Positions 8,481 through 17,299 of a DNA stretch of 64,000 nt are shown piece by piece. The DNA lies in the NCBI GenBank assembly GCA_947491945.1, contig CANLLN010000004.1, positions 1 to 64,000 of the forward strand, in the 5' to 3' direction. A program made the position numbers and the translations under genes. The notes under the pieces are model-generated. The model made no database searches, had not been told where the DNA came from, and saw only the letters and a program-made list of their open reading frames with translations. Within the stretch, counting starts at the first letter, position 1. The number at the start of each line of letters is the position of its first letter. The stretch comes from an uncultured Carboxylicivirga sp. GTDB taxonomy: Bacteria; Bacteroidota; Bacteroidia; Bacteroidales; Marinilabiliaceae.

Positions 8481-9239
8481 ATGAAATATAGTAAATGGCA
8501 TGTTCTCAGTGTTTGTGTCCTGCTTGTGTCTGTTTTAGCCGCTTGTAATACCAATAGCTATAAGCTGAGAGATACAAATGCCCACTATCTTTTAATCGAC
8601 AGTTCAGTCGGTTATAGCCCATCTGTAGAAAATTATATTCAACCTTACCGCGATAGTTTGCAGATGGCCATGCAAAAGGTGATTGGTTATGCTGAACAGG
8701 AGTTATATGGAGGCTTACCCGAAGGCTTGCTCACTAATTTTGTTACGGATTTGGTGCTGGAGGAGTGTAATGTTGTTGCGGATGATCATCTTATTGATGT
8801 GAGCGTGATTAATATAAAAGGACTGCGCGTTCCCATTAGCAAAGGAGATATACGGGTCGAGAATATTTATCAGCTGATGCCTTTCGAGAATGAGGTGGTG
8901 CTGCTCACCTTATCTCGTCAACAGATGGTTGAATTATTTGATTTTATTGCCGGATGTGGTGGGGAAGGAATGGCCGGAGCCTCTTTTGGGATAAAAGACA
9001 AAAAGGCCATGAATATTCGGGTAGCTGGTCGTCCCCTGGAAGATCGGAACTACCGGGTGGCTACTTCTGATTACCTGGCCGATGGAGGTGATCATTTTGA
9101 GGTATTTACAAAGGCACTTGCCCGTGAAGGTTCTGGGCTTAAAATCCGGGATTTAATTATTGATCATATTAAAAAGCTAAGTTCCCAGGGACAATCGGTC
9201 AATAGTGAACTTGATAAACGTATATATTATGCAGAGTAG
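8481..9239 (+). CDS. 5'-nucleotidase C-terminal domain lipoprotein
   Basis: 252 residues. A signal peptide ends in the lipobox LAAC (Cys at residue 21), so the protein should be lipid-anchored. The mature part matches the C-terminal substrate-binding domain of periplasmic 5'-nucleotidases: VTDLVLEE near the start, GDIRVENIYQLMPFEN, and the closing YRVATSDYLADGGDHF motif that in UshA-type enzymes contacts the nucleobase. The catalytic domain is on the next gene, which overlaps it by 11 bases. The two polypeptides probably assemble into one nucleotide-hydrolysing enzyme on the membrane surface. Confidence 0.9.
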   Translation: MKYSKWHVLSVCVLLVSVLAACNTNSYKLRDTNAHYLLIDSSVGYSPSVENYIQPYRDSLQMAMQKVIGYAEQELYGGLPEGLLTNFVTDLVLEECNVVADDHLIDVSVINIKGLRVPISKGDIRVENIYQLMPFENEVVLLTLSRQQMVELFDFIAGCGGEGMAGASFGIKDKKAMNIRVAGRPLEDRNYRVATSDYLADGGDHFEVFTKALAREGSGLKIRDLIIDHIKKLSSQGQSVNSELDKRIYYAE

Positions 9240-10143
9240 CAGGAGAAAATTTTTACACAAAAGCGCGCTTGGGCTTGGTGCATTAACGATGGTGCCGCTT
9301 ATGGGAGCCTGTGCCAAGTCAAGTGTTAAGATCACTATTTTGCACACCAATGATGTGCACAGTCACATCGATCCTTTCCCTTCCAATCATTCACGCTGGG
9401 CCAACCTGGGTGGTTTTGCACGCCGGGCAAAGTTGATTGAGCAGATAAGGGCTGAGCAAAAGCATGTGCTACTATTCGATTGCGGTGATATTTTTCAAGG
9501 GACTCCCTATTTTAATATTTATAAAGGTAAGCTGGAGATTGACCTGATGAATAAGATGGCTTATGATGCTGTTGCGCTTGGTAATCATGAGTTTGACAAT
9601 GGTATTGATGCATTGGCTGGCAATCTGAAAAGGGCAAAATTTCCAATTGTATGCAGTAATTACGATGTGAAGGGCACTGCCCTGGATGGTATTACCTTGC
9701 CTTATCAGATTTTTGAGCGCGGGCCGGTGAAGGTGGGTGTGCTGGGATTGGGTATTGAACTGTCGGGGTTGGTTAACCCTAACGCCTACAAAGGAACTAA
9801 ATACAGGGATCCCATTGCAGTGGCCAATCGTACGGCGGCCATGCTGAAGAGTGAGAATGGCTGCGATGTGGTGGTGGCTCTCTCACATCTGGGTTACCGC
9901 TATGATGATGATAAGGTGTCAGATGTGATGGTGGCACAGCATTCGCAGAATATTGATTTAATTCTGGGCGGCCATACTCATACTTTTTTGGATGAGCCGG
10001 CGCGTGTGAAGAATAAAAATGACCAGGAAGTAATCGTTAATCAGGCCGGCTGGGGCGGTATTTATCTGGGGCGCATCGATATTGAGTTAAGGCAGGATGA
10101 TAAAAAATCCGTAGCTTTGGTCAATTCTAATTACCATGTCTGA
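9229..10143 (+). CDS. 5'-nucleotidase/metallophosphatase N-terminal domain, Tat-type lipoprotein
   Basis: About 304 residues from the ATG at 9229; a GTG at 9205 would place eight residues before the signal sequence. The N-terminus SRRKFLH is a twin-arginine motif followed by a hydrophobic stretch and a lipobox-like LMGAC, indicating Tat export and lipid anchoring. Two-metal ligands are visible in HTNDVHSH, DCGDIFQG, GNHEFD and GGHTHTF, the calcineurin-like set of UshA/CpdB enzymes. It lacks the C-terminal substrate domain, which is the preceding overlapping gene. Substrate (nucleotide or other phosphate ester) is not determined. Confidence 0.92.
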   Translation: MQSSRRKFLHKSALGLGALTMVPLMGACAKSSVKITILHTNDVHSHIDPFPSNHSRWANLGGFARRAKLIEQIRAEQKHVLLFDCGDIFQGTPYFNIYKGKLEIDLMNKMAYDAVALGNHEFDNGIDALAGNLKRAKFPIVCSNYDVKGTALDGITLPYQIFERGPVKVGVLGLGIELSGLVNPNAYKGTKYRDPIAVANRTAAMLKSENGCDVVVALSHLGYRYDDDKVSDVMVAQHSQNIDLILGGHTHTFLDEPARVKNKNDQEVIVNQAGWGGIYLGRIDIELRQDDKKSVALVNSNYHV

Positions 10144-10690
10144 TACATATTTATTAAGCTGCGAAGCGTTATCAACGCTGGAAGAGAAGTTTGCGCAGGA
10201 TGCACATTTTATGAGCATTGCCCTGCCGCGTTTAAAAATAATTGCCGCTATGGCTGACTTACTGGGCGATCAACGCCTGGAGTGGAAGGTGAAGTACTCG
10301 CCGGTGAATCGATCGGCCAATGGCGTGATTATCTCGCTGAAAGATCCGCGTAAGAAGTTTCTTTTTTACTATGCCATTCCCCTTAGCCTGGGACTTAATG
10401 TGCATCTTTACCTGGGGGATAACACCTTCAACTTTTTTGAGGCACATCCACTACTGATTAAGCAAGGGGTAATTGCTGCGGAAGAGTATCCTGTGGCGGC
10501 TACCGTAAATACCTTGCCCCACCTGGTGTTGAACGATAAGAATGAGCGCTATGAACAGGGCCTGTTGCGGGCGTCTCATTGTACACCTGCCGAAGTTCAG
10601 GGATCACGATTGTATAAGGTGTTAGAAAATGCCTTTGCGAAGTTTAATCCTGTATTATTAGCCATCATCGATGGCAATATGGCCTTATAA
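10136..10690 (+). CDS. Conserved hypothetical protein following the split nucleotidase
   Basis: 184 residues, family not recognised. The ATG overlaps the nucleotidase stop by 8 bases, implying translational coupling. There is no signal peptide or transmembrane helix, so it is likely cytoplasmic, unlike its two upstream partners. A strong bidirectional terminator follows. Function unknown. Confidence 0.75.
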   Translation: MSDTYLLSCEALSTLEEKFAQDAHFMSIALPRLKIIAAMADLLGDQRLEWKVKYSPVNRSANGVIISLKDPRKKFLFYYAIPLSLGLNVHLYLGDNTFNFFEAHPLLIKQGVIAAEEYPVAATVNTLPHLVLNDKNERYEQGLLRASHCTPAEVQGSRLYKVLENAFAKFNPVLLAIIDGNMAL

Positions 10691-10692
10691 CA

Positions 10693-10735
10693 AAAGCGGC
10701 TATCTGAAAAGACAAGGTTTTCAGACAGCCGCTTT
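10693..10735. terminator. Bidirectional terminator between convergent genes
   Basis: An 18-bp stem with one mismatch (10693-10710 with 10718-10735) around a 7-nt loop; its arms start AAAGCGGC and end GCCGCTTT. It serves the rightward nucleotidase operon and the leftward Lrp gene. Confidence 0.85.
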
Positions 10736-10758
10736 GTATAACTCTTACCTGCTAAGAC

Positions 10759-11223
10759 TCAGTCTATCGGCAATTGTCGCTTGAAACTTTCATCCAACGA
10801 AATAATGGTCTCGGTGGCCGAGATACCTGCAATGTTTTGTAGCTTATCGTGCAGGATGCGCTTTAAATGCTCGTTACTCTTAGCATAGATCTTAATAAAG
10901 ATGGCATACTGACCGGTCGTGTAGTGGCATTCCACAATCTGCGGTACTTCCTCAAGCATTTTCACCACCTTATCGAACAGGCTGGCTTTCTTAAGAAAAA
11001 TACCCATAAAAGCACAGGTGTGATAACCGATTTTTGCCGGGTTAATAATGAATTCTGAACCTTTTATAACACCCATGTTCATAAGTCGCTGAATGCGCTG
11101 GTGAATGGCTGCACCGGATACCTTACACTCGCGGGCAACCTCCAGGAAAGGGATGCGCGCGTTTTTCGTGATCAGTGATAAGATTTTCTTATCGAGACTA
11201 TCAATCTGTAAATTGCTTTCCAT
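10759..11223 (-). CDS. Lrp/AsnC-family transcriptional regulator
   Basis: 154 residues. An AsnC-type helix-turn-helix covers about residues 8-60 (LDKKILSLITKNARIPFLEV, then a VSGAAIHQRI recognition helix), followed by an RAM/ACT-like effector domain with VECHYTTGQYAIFIKI. Members form octamers that sense amino acids. The gene stands alone; an inverted repeat at 11260-11280, about 37 nt upstream, could be an autoregulatory site. Targets are unknown. Confidence 0.92.
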   Translation of the reverse strand: MESNLQIDSLDKKILSLITKNARIPFLEVARECKVSGAAIHQRIQRLMNMGVIKGSEFIINPAKIGYHTCAFMGIFLKKASLFDKVVKMLEEVPQIVECHYTTGQYAIFIKIYAKSNEHLKRILHDKLQNIAGISATETIISLDESFKRQLPID

Positions 11224-11259
11224 ATTGTATATGACAAATGTTAGGATTCGTAACTTATT

Positions 11260-11280
11260 AAACTATTTTATTTATAGTTT
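11260..11280. promoter_or_regulatory. Inverted repeat upstream of the Lrp gene
   Basis: AAACTAT (11260-11266) and ATAGTTT (11274-11280) are perfect inverted arms around a 7-nt AT-rich spacer. AT-rich inverted repeats of this size suit Lrp-family binding, but the assignment is positional only. Confidence 0.4.
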
Positions 11281-11449
11281 GCTACGAAAATAAAACAATA
11301 ATAGTTAATATCCAACGATAAAATCACCTCATAGTGCTATTGTCGACTCAGTTTGCTATTGGTTCAAACAAATCGAATTTAATAGAATACACTTAATAAT
11401 AGTGTGTTATGCGTGTTTTATGGCTCGTTTTTATTTATATGGCTTCAAT

Positions 11450-12754
11450 TTATAATTGTTTTAAAGAAGCAAGGTTGCTTTGCATCGGATGAAAATCACT
11501 ACCGCTGGGCAGCTGATAGATGCGCAGGTCAAACTCCTCGATAACCGCCAGTATGTGGTCAAAAATATCGGCCTGTATGGATTCGTAGTTAAGCCATTCC
11601 TGATCCTTGCTAAAAGCGTATATCTCGATGGGCTGCCCCTTCTCGGTGGGCTGCAGGTGACGCACCATGCAGGTCATCTCATTGCTTATCATGGGATGTT
11701 CTTTCAGGTATTCCTGCAAATATTTTCTTAACACGCCGATGTTGGTCAGATGTCTTCCGTTGGCGAGACTTACCATGGCCGATTCGCCCTCTTTGTGTAG
11801 ATTATGAATTTTTAGTTCTTCTTCTTTCTGTACAATATAGTCCTTTAGCAGGCGTATGTTTTTAAAGCGTTCAAGCATTTCTGCTGAGCAAAATTTCACC
11901 GAGCGCACATCAATATTAAACGAGCGTTTGATGCGACGACCTCCTGAATGCTCCATTCCCTTCCAGTTGATAAAAGAGTCCTCCACCATTTTGTAAGTGG
12001 GTATGGTGGTAATGGTTTTATCCCAGTTTTGAACCTTAACAGTATTTAGTGTGATGTCAATAACCGTACCATCTGCTTTGTAGGTTGGCATGGTAATCCA
12101 GTCGCCAGCGCTCACCATTTTATTGGCTGATAGTTGGATGCCGGCTACAAATCCCAAAATAGTATCTTTAAATACCAGTAGTAAGATGGCGGCTGTAGCA
12201 CCTAGTCCGGTCATAATGTTGGTTACATCAATGTCAAACAGGATGGATATGGCTCCCAGCACTGCAATAAACGATGCTGCTATTTGTATGACCTGTACCA
12301 CGCTTTTGATGGGGCGATCCTTGGCATAAGGAAACGTGTCATATATATCTTTAACAACCCCCAATAAGGCCATGAACGCCCATAAAATAACAAATACGAT
12401 GGTAGTACTTAGGATACGTTGTACCGTTTCAACATAGGTCTGGCCCATCAGTGAACTGAAGATAGTGTCTAACATAAAATAGATCACCAGCATGGGTAGT
12501 ATGTTTGTCAAGCGTCGCAATACCTGCCGTTTAATAAGCAGATCGTCGTATTTTGATTTGGTGCGGTACACAAGGCGCTCAACAATACGCAGCAAGTAGT
12601 GCTTAGTAATGCGGTTAGTAATCCATACAATCAGGGCGGTTACTAGTATCCAAAAGATTAAGAGCAGATAATTGGCAGAGTGTGCGTTAATACCTGCATC
12701 AATTAGGTATTCCTGTATTTGTTTACTAATTTCATTAAGTTCAAGGTTCTCCAT
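11450..12754 (-). CDS. Mechanosensitive ion channel, MscS family (YbdG-like)
   Basis: About 434 residues from the ATG at 12754; an ATG at 12775 is also possible. Several N-terminal transmembrane segments precede a pore helix region with GLGATAAILLLVFKDTILGFVAGIQL split over roughly residues 185-215, then the cytoplasmic MscS beta domain (MVSAGDWITMPTYKADGTV) and a long C-terminal domain. The order and C-terminal extension resemble E. coli YbdG, an osmotic-stress channel in the inner membrane. Monocistronic. Confidence 0.9.
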   Translation of the reverse strand: MENLELNEISKQIQEYLIDAGINAHSANYLLLIFWILVTALIVWITNRITKHYLLRIVERLVYRTKSKYDDLLIKRQVLRRLTNILPMLVIYFMLDTIFSSLMGQTYVETVQRILSTTIVFVILWAFMALLGVVKDIYDTFPYAKDRPIKSVVQVIQIAASFIAVLGAISILFDIDVTNIMTGLGATAAILLLVFKDTILGFVAGIQLSANKMVSAGDWITMPTYKADGTVIDITLNTVKVQNWDKTITTIPTYKMVEDSFINWKGMEHSGGRRIKRSFNIDVRSVKFCSAEMLERFKNIRLLKDYIVQKEEELKIHNLHKEGESAMVSLANGRHLTNIGVLRKYLQEYLKEHPMISNEMTCMVRHLQPTEKGQPIEIYAFSKDQEWLNYESIQADIFDHILAVIEEFDLRIYQLPSGSDFHPMQSNLASLKQL

Positions 12755-12883
12755 AATAATATGCTGTGTTAACATGAAATAGCAAATGTAAATCACAAAG
12801 CTTAAAAATAGTATTAACGCGGTAGATTATTGGCCTTTTTGATGTAATATTAGGCTTGTGAAATAAAAGTAAGGATCAAAGAT

Positions 12884-14173
12884 ATGAGAACACTAGCACT
12901 TAGTTTGTTTGTTTTGTTGACTTTAACAACCTGCATGCGCGCGCAGACGCTATTTGAGCAGTATTTTGACAGGGGATCAATGAGGGTTGATTTCGTGCTG
13001 GCAGGCAATGCCGATGAACAGTCGGCTTATTTGTTGGAGTTGCGCAAGGAACCCTATTGGGGGGGAGCACATCACAACCTGATAGATAGCTTGGGGTATG
13101 GCGAATACCGCTTTTCGCTGAAGGATAAGGATAGCGGTCGAAAACTCTACAGCCGTGGGTTTTGCACTTTGTTTGAAGAGTGGCGCACAACCGCCGAGGC
13201 ACAAAGCTTGAATAAGGCCTTCTATCAATCGCTTACGTTCCCATATCCCAAAGCGGAAGTTACCTTTTGCTTAGAGGAACGTAAAAAGGATGGCAGCTAC
13301 CAGCCCTTGATGAGTATGGATATTGATCCGTCTGACACGAATATACGAAAAGAGCGGGTGCAGCATTACGAGGTGGTGAAGGTAGTGGACAATGGGGATG
13401 AGACTACGCATGTTGATCTGGTATTTGTTGCTGAAGGCTATACACTGGCCGAGATGGCTACTTTTAAAGCGGATGTGGCCGAAATGGCCGATTATATTTT
13501 ATCGCAGTCGCCTTATAAAGAGCATCGAGATAAATTTAACTTCTGGGCAGTATGTTCCCCGTCGTTGGATGCCGGCACCGATAACCCGCGTAAGGATGAA
13601 TGGGCTAAAACCGCCGTAAATGCAAGTTTCAATACTTTTTATATCGATCGTTATCTTGAAACTAACGATGTGCTGTCTATTCGCGATATAGCTGCCTGTG
13701 CACCTTACGATCATGTATGTGTGCTTGTGAACTCCGATAAGTATGGGGGCGGTGGTATTTATAATCATTTCTCCATTGGTACCGCCCATCACGCGCTGTC
13801 GAAAGAAGTGATGTTACACGAAATAGGTCATGGCTTTGCCGGTCTGGCCGATGAATATTACACCTCGGATGTAGCCTATCAAAACTTTTTTGATTTAAAG
13901 GTGGAACCCTGGCAGCCCAATATTACCACCATGGTTAATTTTGAGGCTAAGTGGAAGCATTTGTTGGCTGAAAATACGCCTATACCCACGCCGACTAATG
14001 AGGCTTATGCCAATGTTACCGGAGTGTTCGAAGGCGGGGGATATGTGGCCAAGGGGGTTTATCGTCCTGCCATTAATTGTCGAATGAAAAGCAATGAGGC
14101 AAGTGGTTTTTGTGAAGCCTGTCAGGCAGCAATAACACGAATGATATATTTTTTAACCGATAGAAACGAGTAG
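12884..14173 (+). CDS. M64-family (IgA peptidase-like) secreted metallopeptidase
   Basis: 429 residues with an N-terminal signal peptide probably cleaved near MRAQT; a Cys at residue 17 does not sit in a good lipobox. An N-terminal beta-rich domain (to about residue 165) precedes the catalytic domain, where VDLVFVAEGYT and the zinc site HEIGHGFAGLADEYY (H312, E313, H316, with E324 nearby) match peptidase family M64. The family includes an IgA-cleaving enzyme from Clostridium ramosum, but Bacteroidota members are general and their substrate is unknown. The reductase gene starts 3 bases after the stop. Confidence 0.88.
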   Translation: MRTLALSLFVLLTLTTCMRAQTLFEQYFDRGSMRVDFVLAGNADEQSAYLLELRKEPYWGGAHHNLIDSLGYGEYRFSLKDKDSGRKLYSRGFCTLFEEWRTTAEAQSLNKAFYQSLTFPYPKAEVTFCLEERKKDGSYQPLMSMDIDPSDTNIRKERVQHYEVVKVVDNGDETTHVDLVFVAEGYTLAEMATFKADVAEMADYILSQSPYKEHRDKFNFWAVCSPSLDAGTDNPRKDEWAKTAVNASFNTFYIDRYLETNDVLSIRDIAACAPYDHVCVLVNSDKYGGGGIYNHFSIGTAHHALSKEVMLHEIGHGFAGLADEYYTSDVAYQNFFDLKVEPWQPNITTMVNFEAKWKHLLAENTPIPTPTNEAYANVTGVFEGGGYVAKGVYRPAINCRMKSNEASGFCEACQAAITRMIYFLTDRNE

Positions 14174-14176
14174 AAT

Positions 14177-15178
14177 ATGAACTATTTAGCTTCTGAAAAG
14201 CGATACGAAACAATGACTTATCAACGCTGTGGGCGCAGTGGATTACAATTACCGGCTATCTCTCTGGGATTGTGGCATAACTTTGGTTCTGAGGATGTTT
14301 TTAGTAATGCCCGCGAGATATTGCTATACGCCTTCGATCGGGGTGTAACGCATTTTGATTTGGCCAATAACTACGGACCGGTGCCGGGTTCGGCTGAAGA
14401 GACACTGGGTAGGGTGTTGAAGCAGGATTGGGCAGCCTACCGCGATGAGCTGATTATTTCGACTAAGGCGGGTTATACTATGTGGGAGGGGCCTTATGGC
14501 GACTGGGGATCCAAAAAATATCTGGTGGCCAGCCTCAACCAAAGCCTTAAGCGCATGGGACTCGATTATGTTGATATTTTTTATCACCACCGTCCCGATC
14601 CCGAAACACCGATGGAAGAAACCATGATGGCCCTCGATCAGATTGTGCGCCAGGGGAAGGCTTTATATGTGGGCTTGTCCAATTATTCAGCTGCCGACAC
14701 CCAAAAGGCGGAGTCTATCTTGCGTGAGTTGGGGACTCCCTGCCTTATCCATCAGCCCCGTTATAATCTGTTCGACCGATGGGTGGAGCAGGGTTTAACC
14801 GATGTGTTGGACAAGCGGGGTATTGGCTGTATTGCCTTTTCGCCTTTGGCACAAGGCTTACTTAGTAATCGTTACCTCAAAAATATCCCGTCAGACTCTC
14901 GTATGGCAAAGGCTCATTTTCTCAAGTCTTCTGCACTCACCGAAGCGAAACGGACAGCCCTTGTTGGTCTGAACACCATTGCACAGCAGCGTGGACAGTC
15001 GCTGGCGCAGATGGCCATATCCTGGCTGTTAAATAATCCTACTGTAACCTCGGTTTTGGTTGGGGCATCCTCGGCACAGCAGCTTGGCAATAGCATCAAT
15101 GCACTGGATAACCTAAGTTTCTCGGCTGAGGAGCTGAAGCGAATCGATAACTGTTGCGATCCTGTGGTAAGGGGTTGA
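14177..15178 (+). CDS. yghZ: Aldo-keto reductase, YghZ-type (L-glyceraldehyde 3-phosphate reductase)
   Basis: 333 residues. The start at 14177 is supported because MNYLASEKRY followed by YQRCGRSGLQLPAISLG parallels the N-terminus of E. coli YghZ, and SLGLWHNFG is characteristic of this subgroup. Catalytic residues of the AKR fold are visible: Asp and Tyr in FDLANNYG, Lys in ISTKAG, His in FYHHRPD. Reduces methylglyoxal-type and short-chain aldehydes with NADPH in the cytoplasm. Three bases separate it from the M64 peptidase gene, an unusual operon partner. Confidence 0.92.
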   Translation: MNYLASEKRYETMTYQRCGRSGLQLPAISLGLWHNFGSEDVFSNAREILLYAFDRGVTHFDLANNYGPVPGSAEETLGRVLKQDWAAYRDELIISTKAGYTMWEGPYGDWGSKKYLVASLNQSLKRMGLDYVDIFYHHRPDPETPMEETMMALDQIVRQGKALYVGLSNYSAADTQKAESILRELGTPCLIHQPRYNLFDRWVEQGLTDVLDKRGIGCIAFSPLAQGLLSNRYLKNIPSDSRMAKAHFLKSSALTEAKRTALVGLNTIAQQRGQSLAQMAISWLLNNPTVTSVLVGASSAQQLGNSINALDNLSFSAEELKRIDNCCDPVVRG

Positions 15179-15338
15179 TTATGTCTGAGTTGTTGGTTGG
15201 TGTAGTGCCCCGGTGCACACCGTCAACGGTTCACTACAATTATTCAACAACTCACTACTTTTCGTTTTTCTTAGCGCTTATCCTGTGTTATTATTGTATT
15301 ATGAAATCGTGTTTGCAGACCTTAAAAAAGGATGAGCT

Positions 15339-17198
15339 ATGAGAACAATATTTACACAAACGCTAAGGAAGCGGATAACTGTTGCAGTGCTTATTGCAGC
15401 CGCTATGCTTGCCGGACCTGTGGCATGGGCTGACGAAAAGCCCGGTCAACCACAGCGTGTCAAGTGGAACGAACGTGCCGAAGTAAGGCAGGTAGTTGAT
15501 CAGGTAAGGGAAGAAGTTCATAATGTGCTGGCAGAAGTGAAGTATGAGTTGAGCAATGCTGAGCGGGTGGAAGCGATGGCGGCCAGTGCTGATTTCCCCT
15601 TCGGCCTTAAGTACAAAGGTATTGTAGAACTGTCGTCTGATAATAAAATGATCAACGGTATTTCGGCCAATGGCTTTGTTGAAATTAATAAGACGGCCTT
15701 CGGTAATAATCGTCGTCTTTTTATTCATGCCGACGACCAAGGTACTATTCGTTATGAGTATTTCGTGGGTAAAACGGAAACGGCCTTTAACCCGGAAGGT
15801 AAAAAGTGGTTGGGTGAGATACTGCCCGATATTGTTAAGCGCAGCGATCTGGGTGTGGAGTCGCGCGTGCGTCATTTATATGCCACCAAAGGATTGTCCG
15901 GTGTGCTGGATGCGTTGGAGGAGATACCTGCTTCATCAGGCTACAGCTACACAACTGAATGGAGCGTGTTCTCGCTGAAAACAACATCGCGTTCATCGGG
16001 TAGCAGTGCCTCAAAAAATACCTTTATCAAGACCCTTGTTTTTGATAATAAATTGAAAGATGCCGATGTTATTCCGGTGCTGGAGGTAATATCTGAAGTT
16101 CGCTCAAATAGTACAAAGGGAACCTTGCTGCGACACATACTTACTAATTATAGGTTGAATACGGAGCAATTAGCAGCCTTGCTCGATGCCACATCAACAC
16201 TCGATTACAACACAGAGCGAGGTTCAACGCTTCGTATCTTCAACGCTTTCTATAGCGATGACTTTACCATTCGGAAGCGTTATTTCGATATTATTGAAGC
16301 CATGGAGATAAATTCCGAGAAAGGCAATGTGCTGAAACACTTGGTACGCAACACTAAGCTGTCCAACAACAGTTGGATTAGCATGTTTCAGACCATTGAT
16401 GATTTTTCATCGGAGCGCGAGAAAGGTGCTTTGCTGCTCGATCTGATTCCTTTTATGCCGAAGGGCGATGAGGTGATGACGGCCTACCGTGATGTACTGG
16501 ATCATATGTCTGACAGTTATTATATTCTGAAAGGAGAAGTGACAACCGCATTGCTTGATGCAGCGCTTGATTCGGGCAATTCAAAGGGCGATAAAGATGT
16601 GTTGATTAATTATCTGAATACAGCACGGGATATCTCATCTAATAGTCAGCGTGGTCAGATACTACGAAAGGCCAACCGTTTGTTTATGAATGATGAAGGC
16701 GTTGTGGATGCTTACTTCGAAGTATTAAACGGGCTGGATAGCGAGATGGAGATGTATAATGTAATGCTCGATCTGTTGCGTAAGAATACACTTGAAGAGC
16801 CCGCCATGTATCGTCTTTTGCGCACCCTCGATCGTCTGGTAGATGATTATCAGCATGCTGCCGGTGCTGTAATGCGCGAGGTGATAAGCCAGTTTCCTTT
16901 GTCGAACAATGGCTATAGCCAGTTCTTCCGCTTGATTAACCGCATGGATCAGAACAGTACCATTGAAGAGCTGCTGCGGTATGTTATTGATAGTCCGTCG
17001 ATGAATTCAGAGCTGGCTGTTAAAGTGATCGAATGTACCCAACAGATTGATGTTGATGTGGAAAGGGCAGCTGTATTGGTACGATTGAGTCCGTACATCA
17101 CCGAAGGCGGTTCATCATTGGCTTATATTTACAGGTCGATGGCCAAAGATCTTGAGTCGGAGTACGAGGAGAACCGCGTGCTTAAAACACTTAACTAA
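15339..17198 (+). CDS. Exported protein with about eleven ~37-residue helical repeats
   Basis: 619 residues with a signal peptide (residues 1-31, ending PVAWADE). Residues 32-200 form a non-repetitive N-terminal domain. From about 230 to the end the sequence is a tandem array with a shared pattern: a short helix, then S-x-x-x-K/RG or S-x-x-E, then a hydrophobic helix. Examples are EVRSNSTKGTLLRHIL, ATSTLDYNTERGSTLRIF, EAMEINSEKGNVLKHLV and TARDISSNSQRGQILRKA. Spacing is about 37 residues, giving an alpha-solenoid likely used for binding. I know similar repeats from proteins encoded near BlaR1/M56-type sensors in other bacteria, but the function is unknown. It ends in its own terminator before the LytS operon. 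Confidence 0.85.
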   Translation: MRTIFTQTLRKRITVAVLIAAAMLAGPVAWADEKPGQPQRVKWNERAEVRQVVDQVREEVHNVLAEVKYELSNAERVEAMAASADFPFGLKYKGIVELSSDNKMINGISANGFVEINKTAFGNNRRLFIHADDQGTIRYEYFVGKTETAFNPEGKKWLGEILPDIVKRSDLGVESRVRHLYATKGLSGVLDALEEIPASSGYSYTTEWSVFSLKTTSRSSGSSASKNTFIKTLVFDNKLKDADVIPVLEVISEVRSNSTKGTLLRHILTNYRLNTEQLAALLDATSTLDYNTERGSTLRIFNAFYSDDFTIRKRYFDIIEAMEINSEKGNVLKHLVRNTKLSNNSWISMFQTIDDFSSEREKGALLLDLIPFMPKGDEVMTAYRDVLDHMSDSYYILKGEVTTALLDAALDSGNSKGDKDVLINYLNTARDISSNSQRGQILRKANRLFMNDEGVVDAYFEVLNGLDSEMEMYNVMLDLLRKNTLEEPAMYRLLRTLDRLVDDYQHAAGAVMREVISQFPLSNNGYSQFFRLINRMDQNSTIEELLRYVIDSPSMNSELAVKVIECTQQIDVDVERAAVLVRLSPYITEGGSSLAYIYRSMAKDLESEYEENRVLKTLN

Positions 17199-17207
17199 GT
17201 TAAAAAG

Positions 17208-17239
17208 GATGAGGTAGTGTTAAAAAAGACTACCTCATC
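17208..17239 (+). terminator. Terminator after the helical-repeat protein gene
   Basis: A perfect 11-bp stem, GATGAGGTAGT (17208-17218) and ACTACCTCATC (17229-17239), around a 10-nt A-rich loop, 10 nt after the stop. The T run is weak but the stem is strong, suggesting separate transcription of the LytS operon. Confidence 0.7.
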
Positions 17240-17299
17240 TTAATTGTTTATTGAAAGCTCTTGCGTAAAAACAATAGAATGTCCTAACTTAGTGAGACC

